From Lonepinella sp042485795 (lineage in GTDB: Bacteria; Pseudomonadota; Gammaproteobacteria; Enterobacterales; Pasteurellaceae), in assembly GCF_042485795.1 (NCBI RefSeq), contig NZ_CP169368.1, forward strand, positions 1,922,001 to 1,986,000: a stretch of DNA of 64,000 nt, given 5' to 3'. Numbering within the stretch: position 1 is the stretch's first letter; each line of letters opens with the position of its first letter. Of the stretch, positions 58,779 to 64,000 are shown piece after piece. The translations under genes and the position numbers were made by a program. The notes below the pieces were generated by a model, which had not been told where the DNA came from, made no database searches, and worked only from the letters and a program-made list of their open reading frames with translations.

Positions 58779-58877
58779 GATAATCCTCGTAAAAAATTTA
58801 AAGTTAGAAATTCATACAAGGCAGCGGAAAGCATTGAAGAATACGCCCCAAACAGCGTAAATACTGGAATTGTCTTT

Positions 58878-59091
58878 CTGCCCCTGTCCTTTTGCCTGAG
58901 CGTTTGAAGTGTTTGTTTTGCAACAAAAATCACTCTTTCGCCTTCGGCGTTCCGTTACATTACTTTGAATGTACGAAATCTCTCCAAGGGTTCGTCCACT
59001 AGCAGTCCTTGCTGACATTATTCTTAATAGTCAGCACCTGAAAGATTTTACCTCGTCGGTATAGGGTCAATTCCCTATTCTCCAACTAGCT
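58878..59091 (-). promoter_or_regulatory. Tandem glycine riboswitch
   Basis: On the minus strand, aptamer 1 (about 59091-59001) reads GGAGAA, ACCGACGAGG, TTTCAGGTGC and AAGGACTG. Aptamer 2 (about 58988-58878) reads TTGGAGAG, GCCGAAGG, CTCAGGCAAAAGGACAG. The linker is about 12 nt. This is the classic two-aptamer arrangement, about 100 nt ahead of the symporter gene. The expression platform (58779-58877) shows no strong terminator, so control may be at translation. Confidence 0.92.
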
Positions 59092-59128
59092 TCAACCGAA
59101 CTAATTTTTACTTTATTTCATCAAGAAA

Positions 59129-59177
59129 AAAGTGCGGTCAATTCTAGCAAAAATTTTGCAAAATTCAACCGCACTTT
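59129..59177. terminator. Opposed uptake signals forming a hairpin
   Basis: AAAAGTGCGGT near 59129 and ACCGCACTTT at 59168-59177, extended by AATT on each side, can form a stem. It lies just past the GNAT gene stop and beyond the riboswitch promoter region. Confidence 0.7.
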
Positions 59178-59190
59178 ACCTGTTTTGTGC

Positions 59191-59457
59191 TTATTTTGTT
59201 TCTCGTTCCCATTTTCTCGCAATATAGCTACAACTTGGTATCAAGTTTAGATCTTTTTCCCGAATAAACGCTACCAATGCTTGATATAACTTATCCGCCA
59301 CACCTTGCCCTCGCAACACTTCTGACACGTAAGTATGATTGGCATTAATGGTTTGCTTATCCACGAAAAAATAGGTTAATTCAGCGATCTTGTTGCCATT
59401 ATCGTCTAAAACAAAAAATTCGCCTTGCTCATTGTCCTGTTGGTGTTGAATATTCAT
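59191..59457 (-). CDS. Small GNAT-family N-acetyltransferase (YidJ/YjdJ type)
   Basis: This 88-residue protein has the short GNAT core HTYVSEVLRGQGVADKLYQALV and the C-terminal IPSCSYIARKW typical of PF14542. The substrate is unknown. It starts 2 nt after yacG ends, the last gene of the pil-coaE-yacG run. Confidence 0.85.
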   Translation of the reverse strand: MNIQHQQDNEQGEFFVLDDNGNKIAELTYFFVDKQTINANHTYVSEVLRGQGVADKLYQALVAFIREKDLNLIPSCSYIARKWERETK

Positions 59458-59459
59458 GT

Positions 59460-59660
59460 TTATTTCACCCAGTCTTCTGAAAACTCACTACTTTCAGCAA
59501 AATCTGCCGTTTCACAAGGAATAGCTTTTTCTTCTGCTGCCCATTCGCCTAAATCAATTAATTGGCAACGTTTACTGCAAAAAGGGCGATACGCACTTTC
59601 AGGCGACCAAACCACAGGCTTTTTACAAGTTGGACACTCTACGCTAAAAGTTTCTGCCAT
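59460..59660 (-). CDS. yacG: DNA gyrase inhibitor YacG
   Basis: This 66-residue zinc protein has CPTCKKPV and CSKRCQLIDLGEWAAEE, the four zinc cysteines of YacG. It binds GyrB and blocks DNA binding by gyrase in E. coli. I chose the ATG at 59660; it overlaps the coaE stop by 17 nt. Confidence 0.92.
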   Translation of the reverse strand: MAETFSVECPTCKKPVVWSPESAYRPFCSKRCQLIDLGEWAAEEKAIPCETADFAESSEFSEDWVK

Positions 59661-60273
59661 TTTTCTTCTCACTTAATTGTAAATAATATTGGTGTAATTC
59701 TAGCACTTTTTGGCGAAGTTCGCTCTCAGTTTGTGCAAAATCCCCATCATTATTAATCACATCATCTGCGACCTTTAGGCGTTCATTTCGGCTTACCTGA
59801 GTATTGATAATTTGTTGAATTAATTGGCGTTTATTATTATCTCGCTGACTGGCACGATCTAATTGAGTTGCAGGCAACACGTCCACGACTAAAACCCGAT
59901 CACAAAGTTCCGTCAAGTTATTTTCAATTAATAATGGCACCACAAATAACACATAAGGGGCGGTTTGAGCTTGTAGTTGAACTAACATTTCTCGGCGAAT
60001 AGCGGGGTGCAATAAATTATTTAGCCAATTTTTCTCGCTTTCGCTGTTGAATACTTTTTCACGTAACGCGGAGCGGTTAAGTTCACCTGTTTCAGTGAGA
60101 ATTTCACGCCCAAAATGTGCGACTATTTGGCTTAACAAGGGCGATCCTTTTTGCACCACCTGACGAGCTACTACGTCCGCATCTATCAATGGCACACCAA
60201 GTTCTGCAAAAAGATTAGCAATGGTGGTTTTGCCACTGCCAATACCGCCTGTGAGTCCGATGATGTAGGTCAT
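59644..60273 (-). CDS. coaE: Dephospho-CoA kinase
   Basis: The 209-residue kinase has the P-loop GLTGGIGSGKTT, the DADVVAR segment and the VVDVLP core. It completes coenzyme A synthesis. It follows pilD and overlaps yacG, the usual pilD-coaE-yacG order. Confidence 0.95.
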   Translation of the reverse strand: MTYIIGLTGGIGSGKTTIANLFAELGVPLIDADVVARQVVQKGSPLLSQIVAHFGREILTETGELNRSALREKVFNSESEKNWLNNLLHPAIRREMLVQLQAQTAPYVLFVVPLLIENNLTELCDRVLVVDVLPATQLDRASQRDNNKRQLIQQIINTQVSRNERLKVADDVINNDGDFAQTESELRQKVLELHQYYLQLSEKKNGRNF

Positions 60274-60298
60274 TTATTCTCCGTTCGTGATTTTTTCG

Positions 60299-60997
60299 CT
60301 ATCCTACCATATTTGCCCCTAACATAAAAACCTGCCCAATCACTAAAAATGGAGCAAAAGGCAAATAATCTATTTTCTCCCCTTTTAGCCATTTGATGCC
60401 TGCAAAAATCAACCCCGAACAACATGCCACAAAAATCAAATACGGTAATTGTTGCCAATCATAAAAACTGCTTAATGCTGCGATTAGCCAATAATCACCA
60501 CGTCCCAAAGCATCTTGATGATAATAACACTGTGCAAGATAAAAAATCAGATAAAACGCTCCAAACCCAATTAACAGGCTTTGCAGAGATTGTTCAAGGG
60601 AAATAGGCGTAAATTGAAAATATGCACCCGATACACCTAATGCCATTAAACATTGGCAATGTGTTACTGAAATAAATTGATAGTGTCCGTCAATTTTGGC
60701 AATTAGAAATAATAGCACACCCGAAGTTAGCCAAAATAACGCTTGTATTGGATTAATAAAATAATAGGCGTTTAACCCAAATAATATCGCTCCAACCCAA
60801 AAATACAGCCAAAATCCACCGCACTTTATCGGCATTAAACGAGAGTTTTCAGGGCAAACCTGCGGTGCATTGTCAGGAAAAAGATCCGCATAGCTTTGAT
60901 AAATTTCTTGTTGAATTTGTGTGGCTAAATTTTGCAAATAATAACGTACAAGGGTTGCCACAATGCCACCTAAGAGAAAAAATCCAAGTATTATCAT
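60299..60997 (-). CDS. pilD: Type IV prepilin peptidase PilD
   Basis: This 232-residue membrane protease has about seven helices and the aspartate sites AKIDGHYQF and GRGDYWL. The tetracysteine cytoplasmic insertion of longer prepilin peptidases is absent, so methylation ability is uncertain. Its ATG overlaps the pilC stop by 4 nt. It processes the PilA leader. Confidence 0.9.
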   Translation of the reverse strand: MIILGFFLLGGIVATLVRYYLQNLATQIQQEIYQSYADLFPDNAPQVCPENSRLMPIKCGGFWLYFWVGAILFGLNAYYFINPIQALFWLTSGVLLFLIAKIDGHYQFISVTHCQCLMALGVSGAYFQFTPISLEQSLQSLLIGFGAFYLIFYLAQCYYHQDALGRGDYWLIAALSSFYDWQQLPYLIFVACCSGLIFAGIKWLKGEKIDYLPFAPFLVIGQVFMLGANMVG

Positions 60998-62214
60998 TGA
61001 ATTAACGAACCCATATTAAAGATCGGCAAATACATTCCCAACATAATCAAACCAATCAGTCCACCAATCACCACCATTAACAATGGCTCTAACATTTGTG
61101 AAAGCAGATCAATTTTATGATCGAGCTGTTGCTGATAACTCTCTGCAATATGCAGTAACATTTGTGAAAGTTGTCCCGATTGCTCACCTACCTGCAACAT
61201 TTGTTGAGCTTGTATCGGAAATAATTCTGCTCCCACTGCTACTGAAAAAGCATAGCCTTGTGTAATCCAATGAAGCATAGACTGAATTTCTTGAATTAAA
61301 GTTAAATCCCCTTGTAATTCGATCTTGTTTTGCCAAGTTTTCTTTTGGGGTAAAAATGACTGCAATGCCTGATTTAATGGCACACCTGATTTCAACATTA
61401 AATGCAAGCCACGACAAAATCCTACCAACCTAGAAAGTTGTACAATATTGCCTAATATGGGGGTGTTAGAGATTAATTTTATTTTGAGTTGATTCAGCCA
61501 GATCGATGATTTTAATTGACGTTTAATCAGAACAATAATGCCAACAATCAGCACAACAATTAGCCAGAAATATTGCTGTAACAGTACCGATAAAAATAAT
61601 AAAACTTGGGTGAAGAACGGTAGTTGAGCTTGATTATCACCATACATATCGGCAAATTGTGGCACAATAAAAATCAGTAAAAGTGCGGTCAATATCACGG
61701 AAATACCGAGTACCATCATCGGATACAACAAGATTTTCTGCAATTTTCGTTGTAATGCCACCGATTGTTGACGATGCTCGGCAATTTGATTACACACCGT
61801 TGCCAGTTTACCCGTCATTTCACCGACTTGAATTAATTGGCGTTCTTGTAATGTTAAAAATTGCCCTTGATTCTGTAATGCCTGAGAAAAAGATAACCCT
61901 GTTTCAAGTTGATTTAATAGCTGATGTAACCACAAATTTAACTGAATATTGGTACAATTTTGCAATAAAATCAATAAGCTATTTTTTAACGGAACAGAAG
62001 ATTTTAATAAAATTGCTAATTGTAATAAGGTATCACAAATTTCTGCCTGATTCGGTTTAGTGGATAATTGCCAGTTTTGCTGTAATTTAATTTGCTGTAA
62101 ACCTCGGTTTAATAATTGTTGACGTGCGATTTGTTCACTTTCAGCAATTAAAACGCCTTTTTGTTTTTGATTTAACCGATTAATACCTTGCCAGCGGTAC
62201 ATTTTGAGTTTCAT
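60994..62214 (-). CDS. pilC: Type IV pilus inner-membrane platform protein PilC
   Basis: The 406-residue GspF-family protein has two repeated domains, each ending in helices: LQVGEMTGKL-type text at QLIQVGEMTGKLA and again at MLQVGEQSGQLSQ. It anchors the pilus motor. It lies 9 nt after pilB. In Haemophilus the pil operon is required for natural transformation. Confidence 0.93.
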   Translation of the reverse strand: MKLKMYRWQGINRLNQKQKGVLIAESEQIARQQLLNRGLQQIKLQQNWQLSTKPNQAEICDTLLQLAILLKSSVPLKNSLLILLQNCTNIQLNLWLHQLLNQLETGLSFSQALQNQGQFLTLQERQLIQVGEMTGKLATVCNQIAEHRQQSVALQRKLQKILLYPMMVLGISVILTALLLIFIVPQFADMYGDNQAQLPFFTQVLLFLSVLLQQYFWLIVVLIVGIIVLIKRQLKSSIWLNQLKIKLISNTPILGNIVQLSRLVGFCRGLHLMLKSGVPLNQALQSFLPQKKTWQNKIELQGDLTLIQEIQSMLHWITQGYAFSVAVGAELFPIQAQQMLQVGEQSGQLSQMLLHIAESYQQQLDHKIDLLSQMLEPLLMVVIGGLIGLIMLGMYLPIFNMGSLIQ

Positions 62215-62223
62215 TTTGTCCCT

Positions 62224-63672
62224 TTAATGTCCTAATACTCGTTGAATTTCCACTAAATCCGTTATTCCTTGCTTCACTTTCTCTAGCCCTGCTTGTTGTA
62301 AATGATCAACATCCAACTGATAACCTTGCTTTGGATCAGGTTGTAAAAATTGATAAATCCCGATTCGACCTTTATAGCCTTGATGACAATCACAAGAATT
62401 TTCGCTTTTTCCACCGCACTTTTGGCAACGTTTCCGAATCAGACGTTGTGCAATCACTAACAATAAGCTGTTGTCAATTTCGTGTTGCTTTATACCTAAC
62501 TGTAACAAGCGTGGAATAGCGGACGGTGCATCATTGGTATGCAACGTGGAAAGCACAAGATGCCCCGTTTGAGAAGCTCGTAATGCCATTGCAGCACTTT
62601 CTTCATCACGAATTTCACCGAGCATAATAATATCGGGATCTTGGCGTAAGAAAGTACGCAATAACCGACTGAAATCTAAACCAATTTGTGGATTGACTTG
62701 GCTTTGAATAATGCCAGACAATGGAATTTCAATAGGATCTTCCGCGGTCATAATATGTTTTTCAGGACGATTTAAATAAGAAAGTGCGGTGTAAAGTGTG
62801 ATACTTTTCCCACTTCCCGTAGGTCCTGTCACTAAAATCAAGCCTTGCGGTTGATTAAGGGCGTATTTAAAACGTTCCTGCTGCTGATCATTCATACCCA
62901 GATCGGCAAATGCAAATTGTACTGGCTTATTTTGTTGCACCCGCAACACCGCTTTTTCCCCAAATGGAGTTGGTAAGGTGGAAAGACGAAAATCTAACAT
63001 ATCAGAAAAGGTGGTTTTAAAATGAAAACGTCCGTCTTGCGGTAAGCGAGTTTCGCTAATATCTAGTTTGGCTAATAATTTTAAACGTGAAATCACCCTA
63101 CTAGATAATGCTAATGCAACTGGCGGTTGGTGTTGTAATACACCATCAATACGAAAACGCACTTGCAAATGTTGGCTTTGTGGCTCAAGGTGAATATCAG
63201 ATGCTCGTTGCTGCAACGCACTTTCAAAAATCCGATTAAGCAACTGAATCACGGGTTCATCTGATTGTTGAGTAGAATGCTTTTCTTCGTTTAAATCTTG
63301 CTGTTGAACATGGTAAAAAACAGGGCTTTCTTGCACCATTAAAGATTGTGGAGCTAAGGCTTGCAATAAATCTTTCAATACCTGTGTTTCCAACAACACA
63401 GGTTCGATCATTTTTCCTGTTAGGAAAGAAAAGGTTTCACAAGCGGATAAATTGTTGAGGCTATCTAGCCCGAGCCATAAACAACGCTCATTTTCCGCTA
63501 ATGGACAAGCTAAATAACGGATCAGAATGTTCTGTTGTTGCTGATTTTGTTGCCATAACTGCGGTGAAATTTGGAATATTTTTCCGTCATGGCTCACCAC
63601 ATTCGGGCTAACAACATTCGGGCTAACAACATTTGAGCTAACAATATGTGGACTAGATAGACTCTTTTGCAT
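62224..63672 (-). CDS. pilB: Type IV pilus assembly ATPase PilB
   Basis: The 482-residue GspE-family ATPase has Walker A GPTGSGKSIT, Asp box TAEDPIEIPL, Walker B IIMLGEIRDEES, and a reduced cysteine motif CQKCGGKSENSCDC. Isoleucine replaces the usual Thr after GKS. The N-terminus carries an in-frame 15-bp repeat (SPNVV). The ATG overlaps the pilA stop by one base. It powers pilus extension. Confidence 0.95.
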   Translation of the reverse strand: MQKSLSSPHIVSSNVVSPNVVSPNVVSHDGKIFQISPQLWQQNQQQQNILIRYLACPLAENERCLWLGLDSLNNLSACETFSFLTGKMIEPVLLETQVLKDLLQALAPQSLMVQESPVFYHVQQQDLNEEKHSTQQSDEPVIQLLNRIFESALQQRASDIHLEPQSQHLQVRFRIDGVLQHQPPVALALSSRVISRLKLLAKLDISETRLPQDGRFHFKTTFSDMLDFRLSTLPTPFGEKAVLRVQQNKPVQFAFADLGMNDQQQERFKYALNQPQGLILVTGPTGSGKSITLYTALSYLNRPEKHIMTAEDPIEIPLSGIIQSQVNPQIGLDFSRLLRTFLRQDPDIIMLGEIRDEESAAMALRASQTGHLVLSTLHTNDAPSAIPRLLQLGIKQHEIDNSLLLVIAQRLIRKRCQKCGGKSENSCDCHQGYKGRIGIYQFLQPDPKQGYQLDVDHLQQAGLEKVKQGITDLVEIQRVLGH

Positions 63673-64000
63673 TATTGTTGTCCAGTGCTTGTACTACTTG
63701 TACTATTTGTGCTACAGAAACCAGCTGGAAATAATTCCGATTTTGTACCGCAGTTTGCCGCCCAAGTTACCCCTGTACTAGCTGAACCACTGGCAGTTAA
63801 AGTGTAACTCACATCAGCAACACTACCTTTCCCCGTCACGGTAATCTTGCCAGCACTGACGGCAACAGATTTCACATATTTGCCTGAACCATCTGTGATA
63901 TTTGCTTGGATCCCATTTTGACCTGCGGAGCAATTATCTGGTTTATCTAAGTTATAAACACAAAGCTCTACTTCGGAACGATAAGGTGCTGCTGCTTGCA
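63672..64000 (-). CDS. pilA: Type IV pilin PilA (3' part only)
   Basis: The C-terminal 109 residues are visible; the start lies beyond the right edge. The text YRSEVELCVYNLDKPDNCS followed by GVTWAANCG and FPAGFC matches Haemophilus PilA, with two cysteine pairs in the C-terminal region. The last 12 residues are Ser/Thr-rich. It is the first gene of the pilABCD operon. In H. influenzae a CRP-S competence site precedes pilA, outside this window. Confidence 0.92.
   Translation of the reverse strand, partial: QAAAPYRSEVELCVYNLDKPDNCSAGQNGIQANITDGSGKYVKSVAVSAGKITVTGKGSVADVSYTLTASGSASTGVTWAANCGTKSELFPAGFCSTNSTSSTSTGQQ

Noticed and set aside
58748..59018. Two overlapping frames in the glycine riboswitch leader
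   Set aside because: They fall on structured, conserved aptamer sequence and lack start signals.

Overview
The window is a stretch of chromosome from a Pasteurellaceae bacterium of the Haemophilus influenzae type. About forty copies of the 9-bp uptake signal AAGTGCGGT (either strand, counted by eye) lie across it, where chance would give about one or none. Gene order matches H. influenzae blocks as I remember them: obgE-DMT-rpmA-rplU-ispB-queH, dapA-bamC-bcp, gloA-rnt-antiporter-priC, lrgAB-like/nuclease/csdA, accBC-yhdT-panF and pilABCD. I cannot name the species.

Layout. 1-8.8 kb (minus strand): a peptide-binding lipoprotein cut by the edge, degS, ribD-nrdR, the ydbH-ynbE envelope pair, rimI and a UPF0126 protein. 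8.85-15.37 kb: one complete rRNA operon on the minus strand (promoter, boxA, 16S, tRNA-Ile, tRNA-Ala, 23S, 5S, terminator). Its 23S gene carries two intervening sequences: one in helix 45 that encodes a four-helix-bundle protein, and one in helix 25 that contains an uptake signal. 15.4-22 kb: dgt, a LrgAB-like pair, a frameshifted nuclease, the csdA-csdE sulfur pair and metR-azlC-azlD. 22-29.3 kb is accessory-rich: a ZnuD-like receptor next to zinc-free L31/L36 paralogues, a GC-rich element with a 36-bp tandem array, metE behind a MetJ operator, a phase-variable glycosyltransferase with 17 CAAT repeats, and a TPP riboswitch with a 267-bp inverted-repeat element inside it ahead of tenA.

29.3-47.4 kb is mostly conserved housekeeping: rimK/grxA, bamC-dapA, bcp, obgE, L27/L21, ispB, queH, mpl, fbp, gloA, rnt and priC. 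48-49.4 kb is a two-gene cassette (lipoprotein plus small outer-membrane barrel) between two identical 86-bp direct repeats, and a third copy of the repeat lies near 57.3 kb. 49.4-57.3 kb holds panF-yhdT, accBC, aroQ and menaquinone genes menH-menB-menC, with a HepT/MntA-type toxin-antitoxin pair inserted between menB and menC. 57.4-59.1 kb is an alanine/glycine symporter under a tandem glycine riboswitch. The right end (59.2-64 kb, minus strand) is yacG-coaE-pilD-pilC-pilB and the 3' end of pilA, the type IV pilus operon used for DNA uptake.

I found no self-contained unknown multigene system. The most unusual features are the element inside the TPP riboswitch, the 36-bp array element, a family of degenerate repeats filling the rRNA spacers, and the repeat-flanked cassette at an apparent synteny break.
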